DNA of 64,000 bases, taken from Pseudomonas sp. GL-B-19. Its GTDB lineage: Bacteria > Pseudomonadota > Gammaproteobacteria > Pseudomonadales > Pseudomonadaceae. The translations under genes and the position numbers were made by a program. The notes beneath the pieces were generated by a model that saw only the letters and a list, made by a program, of their open reading frames with translations, ran no database searches and had not been told where the DNA came from. Within the stretch, counting starts at the first letter, position 1; each line of letters begins with the position of its first letter. The stretch lies in contig NZ_JAHBDK010000014.1 of the NCBI RefSeq assembly GCF_019956415.1, positions 62,001-126,000 on the forward strand, in the 5' to 3' direction. Shown here one piece after another: positions 52,136 through 61,428 of the stretch.

Positions 52136-53082
52136 AACTGGCTTTGGTCGGTGACATCGGTGGGACCAACGCTCGTTTCGCGTTGTGGAAAAACCAGCAG
52201 CTGGAATCGGTCCAGGTGCTGGCGACGGCAGATTTCGCCAGCCCGGAGGAGGCGATCGCTCTCTATCTGAGCGGGCTCGATTTGGCGTTGGGCTCGATCG
52301 GTTCGGTGTGCCTGTCGGTGGCAGGTCCCGTGAGTGGCGATGAATTCAAGTTCACCAACAATCACTGGCGCCTGAGCCGCAAGGGATTCTGCGAGACCTT
52401 GCAGGTCGAGCAACTGTTGCTGGTCAACGATTTCTCGGCGATGGCGCTGGGCATGACCCGTTTGCAGCCGGGAGAGTTTCGCGTGGTCTGCGAAGGCACC
52501 CCGGAACCGTTGCGGCCGGCGGTGGTGATTGGCCCGGGCACTGGCCTTGGCGTTGGTACCTTGCTGGATCTGGGTGAAGGGCGTTTTGCCGCGTTGCCGG
52601 GGGAAGGCGGTCACGTCGATTTGCCGCTGAGCAGCCCGCGCGAAACGCAGCTGTGGCAGCACATCTTCAATGAGATCGGCCATGTCAGTGCTGAAACCGC
52701 GTTGAGCGGCGGCGGGTTGCCACGGGTTTACCGGGCGATTTGCGCCGTGGACGGCCACACGCCAGTGCTTGAAACGCCTGAAGCGATCACCGCTGCCGGG
52801 CTGGCGGGCGATCCGATTGCATTGGAAGTGCTGGAGCAGTTCTGCTGCTGGCTCGGCCGCGTGGCCGGCAACAACGTGCTCACCACGGGCGCGCGTGGTG
52901 GCGTGTACATCGTCGGTGGCGTGATTCCGCGGTTTGCCGATTTCTTCCTCGAAAGCGGATTTGCCCGGTGCTTCGCTGACAAGGGCTGCATGAGCGATTA
53001 CTTCAAAGGCATACCTGTGTGGCTGGTGACGGCGCCGTATTCCGGGCTGATGGGCGCGGGCGTGGCGCTGGAACAGGCTTGA
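52132..53082 (+). CDS. glk: Glucokinase
   Basis: A 316-residue ATP-dependent hexokinase of the bacterial Glk family. The start [19 protein letters not shown] contains the phosphate loop; [12 protein letters not shown] carries the catalytic aspartate; [17 protein letters not shown] is the conserved glucose-binding block. The start is TTG within the edd stop (overlap TTGA), so expression should be low and tied to edd translation. Confidence 0.95.
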   Translation: MKLALVGDIGGTNARFALWKNQQLESVQVLATADFASPEEAIALYLSGLDLALGSIGSVCLSVAGPVSGDEFKFTNNHWRLSRKGFCETLQVEQLLLVNDFSAMALGMTRLQPGEFRVVCEGTPEPLRPAVVIGPGTGLGVGTLLDLGEGRFAALPGEGGHVDLPLSSPRETQLWQHIFNEIGHVSAETALSGGGLPRVYRAICAVDGHTPVLETPEAITAAGLAGDPIALEVLEQFCCWLGRVAGNNVLTTGARGGVYIVGGVIPRFADFFLESGFARCFADKGCMSDYFKGIPVWLVTAPYSGLMGAGVALEQA

Positions 53083-53097
53083 GACCGCGTCGTCTTC

Positions 53098-53190
53098 ATC
53101 GCGGGCAAGCCTTGCTCCTACAGGATTGGAGTCGTTCACAAAAATGGCGACCAACCCTATACCTGTAGGAGCCGAGCTTGCTCGCGATGG
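53098..53190. repeat. REPIN with two unlike arms
   Basis: Left arm complementary to TGTAGGAGCAAGGCTTGC, right arm TGTAGGAGCCGAGCTTGC, separated by about 40 nt. It lies between glk and gltR. Confidence 0.85.
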
Positions 53191-53245
53191 GGCCATGACA
53201 GACAACATAGATTTACGCACGATCAGGCATAATCCGCCCAATTCA

Positions 53246-53253
53246 AACAACAA
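53246..53253 (+). promoter_or_regulatory. Hfq/Crc-type motif at the gltR ribosome binding site
   Basis: AACAACAA fits AAnAAnAA and overlaps the AAGGA ribosome binding site of gltR. A -10-like CATAAT lies at 53228-53233. Confidence 0.5.
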
Positions 53254-53265
53254 GGACGCCGTCCC

Positions 53266-53997
53266 GTGAGCTCAGTCAACAAGTCGATATTGTTGGTCGA
53301 TGACGATCAAGAGATACGCGAGTTGCTGGATACCTACCTGACTCGCGCCGGTTTCCAGGTCCGCACCACGCCCGATGGCGCCGGTTTTCGCCAGGCGTTG
53401 AACGAGGCGCCGAGCGATCTGGTGATCCTCGATGTGATGCTCCCGGACGAAGACGGCTTCAGCCTCTGCCGCTGGGTTCGTCAGCACCCGCGTCAGGCTC
53501 AGGTGCCGATCATCATGCTTACCGCCAGTTCTGACGAGGCCGACCGGGTCATTGGCCTGGAGCTCGGTGCTGACGATTACCTCGGCAAACCCTTCAGTCC
53601 GCGTGAATTGCAGGCGCGCATCAAAGCCTTGTTGCGCCGTGCACAGTTCGGTCAGGAACGAAACGGCGGTGAAGTGCTGGCTTTCGACGACTGGCGTCTG
53701 GACATGGTCAGCCACCGGCTGTTCCACACCGATGGTGAAGAAGTGATTCTTTCCGGCGCCGACTTCGCGTTGCTGAAACTGTTCCTCGATCACCCGCAGG
53801 AAATTCTCGACCGCGACACCATCGGCAACGCCACCCGTGGCCGCGATCTGATGCCGCTGGACCGCATCGTCGACATGGCGGTCAGCCGCTTGCGCCAACG
53901 CCTGCGTGATACGGAAAAACCGCCGCGATTGATCCGTACCGTGCGTGGCAGCGGCTACCAACTGGCCGCCAATGTGGTTGCCAGCAATGGCCACTGA
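53266..53997 (+). CDS. gltR: Response regulator of glucose transport (GltR/GtrR)
   Basis: A 243-residue OmpR-type regulator. The receiver domain has the acidic pair VDDDQE, the phosphorylated Asp56 in DLVILDVMLP, and Lys in LGKPFSP. The C-terminal winged helix (about 140-235) ends IRTVRGSGYQLAANV. The genomic place between glk and the gts transporter matches P. aeruginosa gltR, whose product responds to 2-ketogluconate or 6-phosphogluconate through GtrS. The start is GTG. Confidence 0.92.
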   Translation: MSSVNKSILLVDDDQEIRELLDTYLTRAGFQVRTTPDGAGFRQALNEAPSDLVILDVMLPDEDGFSLCRWVRQHPRQAQVPIIMLTASSDEADRVIGLELGADDYLGKPFSPRELQARIKALLRRAQFGQERNGGEVLAFDDWRLDMVSHRLFHTDGEEVILSGADFALLKLFLDHPQEILDRDTIGNATRGRDLMPLDRIVDMAVSRLRQRLRDTEKPPRLIRTVRGSGYQLAANVVASNGH

Positions 53998-55456
53998 GTT
54001 CCTGCGCAAGCTCGCCGACCGCGTGCCGGTGCCCCGTTCGCTGTTGGGCCGGATGTTGCTGCTGACGTTGCTGGCGGTGTTGTTTGCACAGACGTTGTCG
54101 AGCGTGATCTGGGTGTCGCAACTGCGTGCTACGCAGCTTCAAGGCTTGGTCACCAGTGCGCGCAGCCTGGCGCATTCGATGACGGCCAGCGTCAGTTACT
54201 TCCGCTCGTTGCCGGTCGCCTTCAGGCCATTGGTTTTGGACCAGCTGCGCAGCATGGGCGGCACCCGATTCGTGGTGACGCTCAACGACAAACCCTTGGG
54301 CATGGAAGTGCTGCCGATCACCCCGCGCAAGGAAGCCGTGCTCAAAGCGGTGGACGAAGTGCTGCGCCAGTCGCTGGGCCAGGACACCGACATTTCGGTG
54401 ACTTTCGTCAGCCCCGACGACCTGCGGATTTTTAACGGCGGCTTGAAACTCGACGAATTGCCGCGCTCCTGGGCGCACTACGCCTTGACACTGGAGCCTG
54501 TGAACCCGCCCGTGCTGGTTACGCAAATCCAGATGGCGCCGGGCGAATGGCTGTACATCGCCTCGTTGTTGCCCGAGCCCTACACCAGTCTTGAAGAAAA
54601 AGGTCTGCCGGCGCAGCAGGTCTGGTTCATCATCCTCACCAGCGGCTTTTTGCTGTTGTTCATCGGCCTGCTGGTGCACTGGCAGAGCCGGCCGCTCAAG
54701 CGACTGGCGCGGGCTGCGCGGGATATGTCGCTGGGGGCGGAAGTGGAGCCGGTGGCCGAAGTGGGTGGCAGTGAAGTGGTCGAAGTGAGCCGGGCGTTCA
54801 ACGCCATGCGCGAACGCATCAGCCGCTACCTGACCGAGCGCAGTCAGTTGTTCAGCGCGATTTCCCATGACCTGCGCACGCCGATTACCCGGCTGCGATT
54901 ACGCGTGGAGTTGCTGGAAGACGAGCAGCTGCAAGCCAAGTTCGGTCGTGACCTGGATGAGCTGGAGCTACTGGTCAAAGGTGCTCTGCAATGTGTGAAA
55001 GACACCGACATTCACGAAAATATCGAGCCGGTGGACCTCAACCATGTGCTCGATTGCCTGGTGGAACCGTATCTGGCGCCCTCCGGCAATGGTCGCGTGA
55101 CTCAGCAGGGGCGGGCATTGGCGGCGTACCCCGGCAAACCGCTGGCGCTTAAACGCTGCATTGGCAACCTGATCGACAATGCCCTCAAGTATGGGCAGAA
55201 CGCGCACCTGCACATCGATGACGATGACAGCGCGTTCATCCTGCACGTCGATGACGAAGGGCCTGGTGTGCCGGAGCAACGGCTGGAGCAGGTGTTCGAA
55301 CCGCACTTTCGGCTGGCCGGGCAGCAGCAGGGGTATGGGTTGGGGTTGGGGATTGCGCGAAACATTGCGCATAGCCATGGCGGGGAGGTCAGCCTGCAAA
55401 ATCTGCGTGAGGGCGGGTTGCGGGTGACGTTGCAGTTGCCGCGCAGTGTTGAATAA
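53987..55456 (+). CDS. gtrS: Sensor histidine kinase GtrS
   Basis: A 489-residue membrane kinase. Helix 1 near residues 20-42 (LLLLTLLAVLFAQTLSSVIW-like), periplasmic ligand domain (about 45-200), helix 2 (WFIILTSGFLLLFIGLLVHW), HAMP, HisKA with FSAISHDLRTPITRLRLR, then HATPase with NLIDNALKYG, DEGPGVP and GYGLGLGIA. The frame is open to 53945 but those residues lie inside gltR; the ATG at 53987, overlapping gltR by 11 nt, gives the expected start. It is the partner of GltR. Confidence 0.92.
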   Translation: MATEFLRKLADRVPVPRSLLGRMLLLTLLAVLFAQTLSSVIWVSQLRATQLQGLVTSARSLAHSMTASVSYFRSLPVAFRPLVLDQLRSMGGTRFVVTLNDKPLGMEVLPITPRKEAVLKAVDEVLRQSLGQDTDISVTFVSPDDLRIFNGGLKLDELPRSWAHYALTLEPVNPPVLVTQIQMAPGEWLYIASLLPEPYTSLEEKGLPAQQVWFIILTSGFLLLFIGLLVHWQSRPLKRLARAARDMSLGAEVEPVAEVGGSEVVEVSRAFNAMRERISRYLTERSQLFSAISHDLRTPITRLRLRVELLEDEQLQAKFGRDLDELELLVKGALQCVKDTDIHENIEPVDLNHVLDCLVEPYLAPSGNGRVTQQGRALAAYPGKPLALKRCIGNLIDNALKYGQNAHLHIDDDDSAFILHVDDEGPGVPEQRLEQVFEPHFRLAGQQQGYGLGLGIARNIAHSHGGEVSLQNLREGGLRVTLQLPRSVE

Positions 55457-55475
55457 ATAGACCGCGTAATCGTTC

Positions 55476-55543
55476 ATCGCGAGCAGGCTCGCTCCCACAG
55501 GTACGGCGCAATCCCTGTAGGAGCTGGCTTGCCAGCGAAGGCG
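55476..55543. repeat. Composite REP pair
   Basis: The left arm is complementary to GTGGGAGCGAGCCTGC and the right arm is TGTAGGAGCTGGCTTGCC, with only about 13 nt between them. The normal spacer is missing, as if two elements had recombined or the middle had been deleted. Confidence 0.8.
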
Positions 55544-55584
55544 TCATAAGCCTCAACACATCCTTAACAGCGAATGTCACAACT

Positions 55585-55640
55585 CAGTGACATAACTCGC
55601 CCCCTTCGTTACAAGCCCGTCATCGCCCGTTGTTTAGACT
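55585..55640 (+). promoter_or_regulatory. Promoter of the AGE gene with two-part activator element
   Basis: CAGTGACAT (55585-55593), 11 nt, TTCGTTAC (55605-55612), 18 nt, TGTTTAGACT (55631-55640) with TAGACT as -10. The same parts with the same spacing occur before gtsA. With a start near 55647 the two boxes cover about -62 to -54 and -42 to -35, and no -35 hexamer is recognisable. ATGTCAC-N6-GTGACAT (55574-55593) adds a perfect inverted repeat. Confidence 0.65.
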
Positions 55641-55652
55641 GCCCAAAGTCAA

Positions 55653-55660
55653 AACAACAA
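55653..55660 (+). promoter_or_regulatory. Hfq/Crc-type motif before the AGE gene
   Basis: AACAACAA, followed by AAAAAAGG as ribosome binding site, fits AAnAAnAA. A repressing Hfq-Crc complex here would block ribosome loading. Confidence 0.5.
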
Positions 55661-55672
55661 AAAAGGCACCCC

Positions 55673-56932
55673 ATGGACACCTTCCAACCGGACTTCAGCA
55701 GTTGGCTGAATGCGCCTGCCCATCAGCAATGGCTCGCCGCTGAAGGTCTGCGCCTGCTGGCGTTTGCCAAGGCATCAAAACTTCCCGAAGGCTTCGGCAA
55801 TCTGGATGAAAAAGGCCGTCTCCCGGCCAACGCCCACGCCGAAACCATGAACACCGCACGCATGACCCACAGTTTTGCCATGGCCCATATTCAGGGCTTG
55901 CCGGGGTTTGCCGAACTGGTGGATCACGGGGTCAAAGCGCTCAGTGGCCCGTTGCGCGATGCCGAGTCCGGTGGCTGGTTTGTCGTGGCCCATGCGCTGG
56001 ATGACAACACCGGCAAAGCGGCGTATCTGCACGCCTTCGTTGCCCTGGCCGCCAGTTCTGCCGTGGTCGCCAAACGTCCCGGCGCACAAGCCTTGCTTGA
56101 TGACGCGATCAACATCATCGATACGCATTTCTGGAGCGAGGAGGAGGGCGCGATGCGCGAATCCTTCAATCGCGACTGGAGCGAAGAAGAAGCCTACCGT
56201 GGCGCCAACAGCAATATGCACGCGACCGAAGCCTTCCTCGCGCTGGCCGATGTGACGCAAGACAACCGCTGGTTGTGCCGCGCTCAGCGCATTGTCGAGC
56301 GGGTGATCCATGGTCATGCGGCCGCCAACGATTACCTGGTGATCGAGCATTTCGACCGCGCCTGGCAACCGCTGCGCGACTACAACCTCGACAACCCGGC
56401 CGACGGTTTTCGCCCCTACGGCACCACGCCCGGTCACGGTTTTGAATGGGCGCGACTGTTGCTGCACCTCGAAGCGGCGCGGGTTCAGGCCGGGATGCTC
56501 ACGCCGGGCTGGCTGGCCACCGACGCGCAAAAACTGTTCGACCACAACTGCCGTCACGGCTGGAATGTCGACGGCGCACCGGGGGTTGTCTACACCCTGG
56601 ATTGGGCCAACCGCGCGGTGGTTCGCCATCGTTTGCACTGGACCCATTGCGAAGCCAGCGCCGCTGCCAGTGCGTTGCTTAAACGCACGGGCGACGAGCA
56701 ATACGAGCGCTGGTATCGGCTGTTCTGGGAATTCTGTGACAGTCATTTCATCGACCGTTGCGACGGCAGTTGGCATCACGAGCTCGATCCGCAAAACCAC
56801 CCGAGCGCCGACATCTGGGCTGGTAAACCTGACCTGTACCACGCCTGGCAAGCCGTACTGATCCCGCGATTGCCGTTGGCACCGAGCATGGCCACGGCCT
56901 TGGGGCAGTTGTCCCAGAGCGCTCCTGTGTAA
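55673..56932 (+). CDS. AGE family epimerase/isomerase
   Basis: A 419-residue alpha/alpha-barrel protein of the N-acylglucosamine 2-epimerase family, which includes mannose isomerases and cellobiose epimerases. Conserved histidine-bearing blocks: MTHSFAMAHIQG, YRGANSNMHATEAFLALAD, PGHGFEWARLLLHLE and DIWAGKPDLYHAWQAVLIPRLP. In this sugar-uptake cluster, mannose-fructose isomerase activity is the most likely role, but the substrate cannot be proved from sequence. The frame is open to 55574; the ATG at 55673 follows AAAAGG and matches family length. Confidence 0.85.
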   Translation: MDTFQPDFSSWLNAPAHQQWLAAEGLRLLAFAKASKLPEGFGNLDEKGRLPANAHAETMNTARMTHSFAMAHIQGLPGFAELVDHGVKALSGPLRDAESGGWFVVAHALDDNTGKAAYLHAFVALAASSAVVAKRPGAQALLDDAINIIDTHFWSEEEGAMRESFNRDWSEEEAYRGANSNMHATEAFLALADVTQDNRWLCRAQRIVERVIHGHAAANDYLVIEHFDRAWQPLRDYNLDNPADGFRPYGTTPGHGFEWARLLLHLEAARVQAGMLTPGWLATDAQKLFDHNCRHGWNVDGAPGVVYTLDWANRAVVRHRLHWTHCEASAAASALLKRTGDEQYERWYRLFWEFCDSHFIDRCDGSWHHELDPQNHPSADIWAGKPDLYHAWQAVLIPRLPLAPSMATALGQLSQSAPV

Positions 56933-56937
56933 CCATG

Positions 56938-56993
56938 CAGTGACATTCAAGCGTCCCTTCGTTACCTGCGAGGGGATAACTCCTGTTTAAAAT
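56938..56993 (+). promoter_or_regulatory. Promoter of gtsABCD with the same two-part element
   Basis: CAGTGACAT (56938-56946), 11 nt, TTCGTTAC (56958-56965), 18 nt, TGTTTAAAAT (56984-56993) with TAAAAT as -10. Box sequences and both spacings equal those before the AGE gene, while the bases between differ. GltR is the obvious candidate to bind, but the published GltR consensus I recall does not resemble it. Confidence 0.65.
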
Positions 56994-57026
56994 CCTATGC
57001 AGCGCAAGCACCAGACTTGCATGCAT

Positions 57027-57037
57027 AACAACAAGAA
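57027..57037 (+). promoter_or_regulatory. Hfq/Crc-type motif at the gtsA ribosome binding site
   Basis: AACAACAAGAA fits AAnAAnAA, extended, and runs into AAAGG, 12-23 nt before the gtsA ATG. Confidence 0.6.
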
Positions 57038-57049
57038 AGGTACTTCTAG

Positions 57050-58348
57050 ATGAATGCGATTTCTCGCCTCGCTACTGTCATTTCTCTCGCTTCCCTGTCT
57101 GCGCTCCCTCTCAGTGTGCTTGCCGCCGAAACCAAAGGTTCCGTGGAAGTCGTTCACTGGTGGACGTCGGGTGGTGAAAAAGCAGCGGTCGATGTGCTCA
57201 AGGCTCAAGTCGAAAAAGACGGCTTCACCTGGAAAGACGGCGCAGTCGCCGGCGGTGGTGGTTCTACAGCCATGACCGTGCTCAAAAGCCGCGCCGTAGC
57301 GGGTAACCCGCCGGGCGTCGCACAGATCAAAGGCCCGGACATCCAGGAGTGGGGCAGCACTGGCCTGCTCAGCACCGACGCGTTGAAAGACGTTTCCAAG
57401 TCGGAAAACTGGGATGGCCTGCTGTCGAAGAAAGTCTCCGATACCGTGAAGTACGAAGGTGACTACGTCGCCGTTCCGGTGAACATTCACCGTGTGAACT
57501 GGCTGTGGATCAACCCGGAAGTGTTCAAGAAAGCCGGGATCGAAAAAGCCCCGACCACCCTCGAAGAATTCTATGCCGCCGGCGACAAGCTCAAAGCCGC
57601 AGGCTTCATCGCGCTGGCCCACGGCGGTCAGCCTTGGCAGGACAGCACCGTGTTTGAAGACGTGGTGCTCTCGGTCATGGGCGCCGACGGTTACAAGAAA
57701 GCTCTGGTCGACCTGGATCAGAAAACCCTCTCCGGCCCGGAGATGACCAAGTCGTTCACCGAACTGAAAAAAATCACCGGCTACATGGACCCGAACCGCG
57801 CCGGTCGTGACTGGAACATCGCCGCTGCTGAAGTCATCAACGGCAAGGCCGGTATGCAGATGATGGGCGACTGGGCGAAAAGCGAATGGACTGCGGCGAA
57901 GAAAGTTGCGGGCAAGGACTACCAGTGTGTACCGTTCCCGGGTACCGAAAAAGCCTTCACCTACAACATCGACTCCCTGGCGGTGTTCAAGCTCAAAGCG
58001 GATCGCAAGGGTGACATCGCTGCCCAGCAAGACCTGGCCAAGGTCGCATTGGGCACTGACTTCCAGAAAGTCTTCAGCATGAACAAAGGGTCGATCCCGG
58101 TGCGTAACGACATGCTGAATGAAATGGACAAGCTCGGCTTCGACGAGTGCGCCCAGAAGTCGTCGAAGGACTTTGTTGCGGACGACAAGACTGGCGGCCT
58201 GCAACCGAGCATGGCGCACAACATGGCCACCTCCCTGGCCGTGCAAGGCGCGATCTTCGACGTGGTCACCAACTTCATGAACGACAAGGATGCTGACCCG
58301 GCCAAGGCCAGCGCCCAACTGGCATCGGCTGTCAAAGCGGCCCAGTAA
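57050..58348 (+). CDS. gtsA: Glucose ABC transporter substrate-binding protein GtsA
   Basis: A 432-residue periplasmic sugar-binding protein of ABC family 1. Signal peptide: [20 protein letters not shown] to about LSVLA, mature from AETKG. The chain [20 protein letters not shown] is the typical first strand and helix, and [22 protein letters not shown] is a hinge block. In P. putida and P. aeruginosa the counterpart binds glucose at high affinity. It is separated from gtsB by a REPIN, which may allow more GtsA than permease to be made. Confidence 0.95.
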   Translation: MNAISRLATVISLASLSALPLSVLAAETKGSVEVVHWWTSGGEKAAVDVLKAQVEKDGFTWKDGAVAGGGGSTAMTVLKSRAVAGNPPGVAQIKGPDIQEWGSTGLLSTDALKDVSKSENWDGLLSKKVSDTVKYEGDYVAVPVNIHRVNWLWINPEVFKKAGIEKAPTTLEEFYAAGDKLKAAGFIALAHGGQPWQDSTVFEDVVLSVMGADGYKKALVDLDQKTLSGPEMTKSFTELKKITGYMDPNRAGRDWNIAAAEVINGKAGMQMMGDWAKSEWTAAKKVAGKDYQCVPFPGTEKAFTYNIDSLAVFKLKADRKGDIAAQQDLAKVALGTDFQKVFSMNKGSIPVRNDMLNEMDKLGFDECAQKSSKDFVADDKTGGLQPSMAHNMATSLAVQGAIFDVVTNFMNDKDADPAKASAQLASAVKAAQ

Positions 58349-58394
58349 AACCCTGGCCGCAGGCTTGTCTGCGGCCTGATTCGACGCGTTCCCC

Positions 58395-58473
58395 TGTAGG
58401 AGCCGGCTTGCCGGCGAAGGCGGTGTGCCTGACACACGGCGGTGCCTGAATCGCTGGCAAGCCAGCTCCTACA
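58395..58473. repeat. REPIN between gtsA and gtsB
   Basis: Left arm TGTAGGAGCCGGCTTGCCGG; right arm complementary to TGTAGGAGCTGGCTTGCC. Spacer about 33 nt. It is the only intergenic gap of size inside gtsABCD. Confidence 0.9.
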
Positions 58474-58506
58474 GGTGATTCTTCAATTCCTGACTGGATT
58501 ATCCCG

Positions 58507-59415
58507 ATGAGCTCTGTGGCGGTTTTCAGCAAAGCCTCACCGTTCGATGCGCTGCAACGCTGGTTACCCAAGTTGGTACTGGCGCCGAGCATGCTGATCG
58601 TGTTGGTTGGTTTTTACGGTTACATCATCTGGACATTCGTACTGTCCTTTACCAGTTCCAGCTTCATGCCAAGCTACAAGTGGGTCGGCCTGCAGCAGTA
58701 CGCCCGCTTGCTGGACAACGATCGCTGGTGGGTCGCGAGCAAAAACCTCGCGGTCTTCGGTGGCATGTTCATCGGCATCAGCCTGGTGCTCGGCGTGTTC
58801 CTCGCCGTGCTGCTGGACCAACGCATTCGCAAGGAAGGCTTCATTCGCACCGTTTACCTGTACCCGATGGCGCTCTCGATGATCGTCACCGGTACGGCAT
58901 GGAAATGGCTGCTCAACCCGGGCCTGGGCCTGGACAAGATGCTGCGTGACTGGGGCTGGGAAGGCTTCCGTCTCGACTGGCTGGTGGATCAGGATCGCGT
59001 GGTGTATTGCCTGGTGATCGCCGCCGTATGGCAAGCCTCCGGGTTTGTGATGGCGATGTTCCTGGCCGGCCTGCGGGGTGTCGATCAATCGATCATCCGT
59101 GCCGCGCAAGTCGACGGCGCGAATCTACCGACCATCTATATGAAGATCGTGCTGCCGAGCCTGCGCCCGGTGTTCTTCAGTGCCTTCATGATCCTCGCGC
59201 ACATTGCGATCAAGAGCTTCGACCTGGTGGCGGCGATGACAGCCGGCGGTCCTGGCTACTCGTCCGACCTGCCGGCGATGTTCATGTATTCCTTCACCTT
59301 CAGCCGTGGCCAGATGGGCATTGGTTCGGCCAGCGCCATGATGATGCTCGGCGCGATCCTGGCGATTCTGGTGCCGTACCTGTACTCCGAATTGCGAGGC
59401 AAACGCCATGAGTAA
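58507..59415 (+). CDS. gtsB: Glucose ABC transporter permease GtsB
   Basis: A 302-residue inner-membrane permease with six helices. The ATPase-contact EAA loop is seen as RAAQVDGANLPTIYMKIVLPSLRP. The start MSSVAVFSKASPFDALQRWLPK is cytoplasmic. It pairs with GtsC and overlaps it by 8 nt. Confidence 0.95.
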   Translation: MSSVAVFSKASPFDALQRWLPKLVLAPSMLIVLVGFYGYIIWTFVLSFTSSSFMPSYKWVGLQQYARLLDNDRWWVASKNLAVFGGMFIGISLVLGVFLAVLLDQRIRKEGFIRTVYLYPMALSMIVTGTAWKWLLNPGLGLDKMLRDWGWEGFRLDWLVDQDRVVYCLVIAAVWQASGFVMAMFLAGLRGVDQSIIRAAQVDGANLPTIYMKIVLPSLRPVFFSAFMILAHIAIKSFDLVAAMTAGGPGYSSDLPAMFMYSFTFSRGQMGIGSASAMMMLGAILAILVPYLYSELRGKRHE

Positions 59416-60253
59416 TCAACTTGGCAAACCGGCCTTGAGCTTCAGCCGTATCGCGATCTACGCAACGCTGTTGCTGGCGGCTGCGGTCTATTTGATCCCG
59501 TTGGTGGTGATGCTGCTGACCAGTTTCAAATCCCCGGAAGACATCCGCACCGGCAACCTGCTGAGCTGGCCGACCGTGATTGACGGTATCGGCTGGATCA
59601 AGGCTTGGGACGTCGTAGGCGGCTATTTCTGGAACTCGGTGAAAATCACCGTGCCGGCCGTTCTGATTTCCACCTTCATCGGTGCCATGAACGGTTATGT
59701 ACTGTCGATGTGGCGCTTCCGTGGCTCGCAACTGTTCTTCGGCCTGCTGTTGTTCGGCTGCTTCCTGCCGTTCCAGACCGTGCTGCTGCCGGCCTCGTTC
59801 ACCCTCGGCAAGTTAGGCCTGGCCAACACCACAACCGGTCTGGTGCTGGTGCACGTGGTCTACGGCCTGGCGTTCACCACGCTGTTCTTCCGCAACTACT
59901 ACGTGAGCATCCCGGATGCACTGGTCAAGGCAGCACGCCTGGATGGCGCGGGCTTCTTCACGATTTTCTGGAAGATCCTGCTGCCGATGTCGATCCCGAT
60001 CGTGATGGTCTGCCTGATCTGGCAGTTCACCCAGATCTGGAATGACTTCCTGTTCGGCGTGGTCTTCGCCAGTGGCGATGCCCAGCCAATTACCGTGGCC
60101 CTGAACAACCTGGTCAACACCAGCACCGGGGCCAAGGAATACAACGTTGATATGGCCGCCGCGATGATCGCCGGGCTGCCGACACTGCTGGTCTACATAT
60201 TCGCTGGCAAGTATTTCCTGCGTGGGCTGACGTCCGGCGCGGTCAAGGGGTAG
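59408..60253 (+). CDS. gtsC: Glucose ABC transporter permease GtsC
   Basis: A 281-residue permease with six helices and the EAA loop KAARLDGAGFFTIFWKILLPMSIP. The C terminus, YIFAGKYFLRGLTSGAVKG, is the ending typical of sugar permeases of the MalG type. It starts inside gtsB and is followed by gtsD after 4 nt. Confidence 0.95.
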   Translation: MSNQLGKPALSFSRIAIYATLLLAAAVYLIPLVVMLLTSFKSPEDIRTGNLLSWPTVIDGIGWIKAWDVVGGYFWNSVKITVPAVLISTFIGAMNGYVLSMWRFRGSQLFFGLLLFGCFLPFQTVLLPASFTLGKLGLANTTTGLVLVHVVYGLAFTTLFFRNYYVSIPDALVKAARLDGAGFFTIFWKILLPMSIPIVMVCLIWQFTQIWNDFLFGVVFASGDAQPITVALNNLVNTSTGAKEYNVDMAAAMIAGLPTLLVYIFAGKYFLRGLTSGAVKG

Positions 60254-60257
60254 AAAT

Positions 60258-61418
60258 ATGGCAACTCTCGAATTACGCAACGTCAACAAGACCTACGGTG
60301 CCGGTTTGCCGGACACCCTGAAAAACATCGAACTGAAGATCAATGACGGTGAGTTCCTGATCCTGGTCGGTCCTTCGGGCTGTGGTAAGTCCACGCTGAT
60401 GAACTGCATCGCCGGTCTGGAAAACATCAGCGGCGGCGCCATCCTGGTGGACGACGCTGACATCAGCGGCATGAGCCCGAAAGATCGCGACATCGCCATG
60501 GTGTTCCAGTCCTACGCGCTGTACCCGACCATGAGCGTGCGCGACAACATCGCTTTCGGTTTGAAGATCCGCAAAATGCCGACCGCCGAAATCGACGAAG
60601 AGGTCGCTCGTGTCGCCAAATTGCTGCAGATCGAACACCTGCTGAGCCGCAAGCCGGGCCAGCTCTCCGGTGGTCAGCAACAGCGCGTGGCCATGGGTCG
60701 TGCCCTGGCGCGTCGGCCGAAGATTTACCTGTTCGACGAACCTCTGTCCAACCTCGACGCCAAGCTGCGGGTCGAGATGCGCACCGAAATGAAACTGATG
60801 CACCAGCGTCTGAAAACCACCACGGTCTACGTGACCCACGACCAGATCGAAGCGATGACGCTGGGCGACAAAGTGGCGGTGATGAAGGACGGGATCATCC
60901 AGCAGTTCGGCACGCCGAAAGACATCTACAACAACCCGGCGAACCTGTTCGTGGCGAGCTTCATCGGTTCGCCGCCGATGAACTTCATCCCCCTGCGTTT
61001 GCAGCGCAAGGACGGTCGTCTGGTGGCACTGCTCGACAGCGGTCAGGCACGGTGTGAATTGCCGCTGGGCATGCAGGACGCCGGTCTCGAAGACCGCGAA
61101 GTGATTCTGGGCATGCGCCCTGAGCAAATCGTGTTGGCGAACGGCGAATCGAACGGATTGCCGACCATTCGCGCTGAAGTTCAGGTCACCGAGCCGACCG
61201 GTCCCGACACCCTGGTGTTCGTCAATCTCAACGAAACCAAAGTCTGCTGCCGTCTGGCGCCCGACGTCGCACCGGCCCCGGGCGAAACCCTGACCCTGCA
61301 ATTCGATCCGTCGAAAGTGCTGCTGTTCGATGCCAAGACCGGGGAACGTCTTGGTGTAGCGGGTCAGCCTGTAGCCGAGACACACATCGCCAACGTAGCC
61401 CAATTCAAGGGCCGCTGA
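60258..61418 (+). CDS. gtsD: Sugar ABC transporter ATPase GtsD
   Basis: A 386-residue ATPase of the MalK/UgpC type. Walker A is GPSGCGKST, the Q loop is FQSYALYPTMSVRDN, the signature is LSGGQQQRVAMGRAL, Walker B is IYLFDEPLSNLD and the H loop is VTHDQIEAM. The C-terminal regulatory OB domains (about 240-386) include GMRPEQIVLA and VTEPTGPDTLVF. It energises GtsBC. Confidence 0.95.
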   Translation: MATLELRNVNKTYGAGLPDTLKNIELKINDGEFLILVGPSGCGKSTLMNCIAGLENISGGAILVDDADISGMSPKDRDIAMVFQSYALYPTMSVRDNIAFGLKIRKMPTAEIDEEVARVAKLLQIEHLLSRKPGQLSGGQQQRVAMGRALARRPKIYLFDEPLSNLDAKLRVEMRTEMKLMHQRLKTTTVYVTHDQIEAMTLGDKVAVMKDGIIQQFGTPKDIYNNPANLFVASFIGSPPMNFIPLRLQRKDGRLVALLDSGQARCELPLGMQDAGLEDREVILGMRPEQIVLANGESNGLPTIRAEVQVTEPTGPDTLVFVNLNETKVCCRLAPDVAPAPGETLTLQFDPSKVLLFDAKTGERLGVAGQPVAETHIANVAQFKGR

Positions 61419-61428
61419 AGATCAAAAC

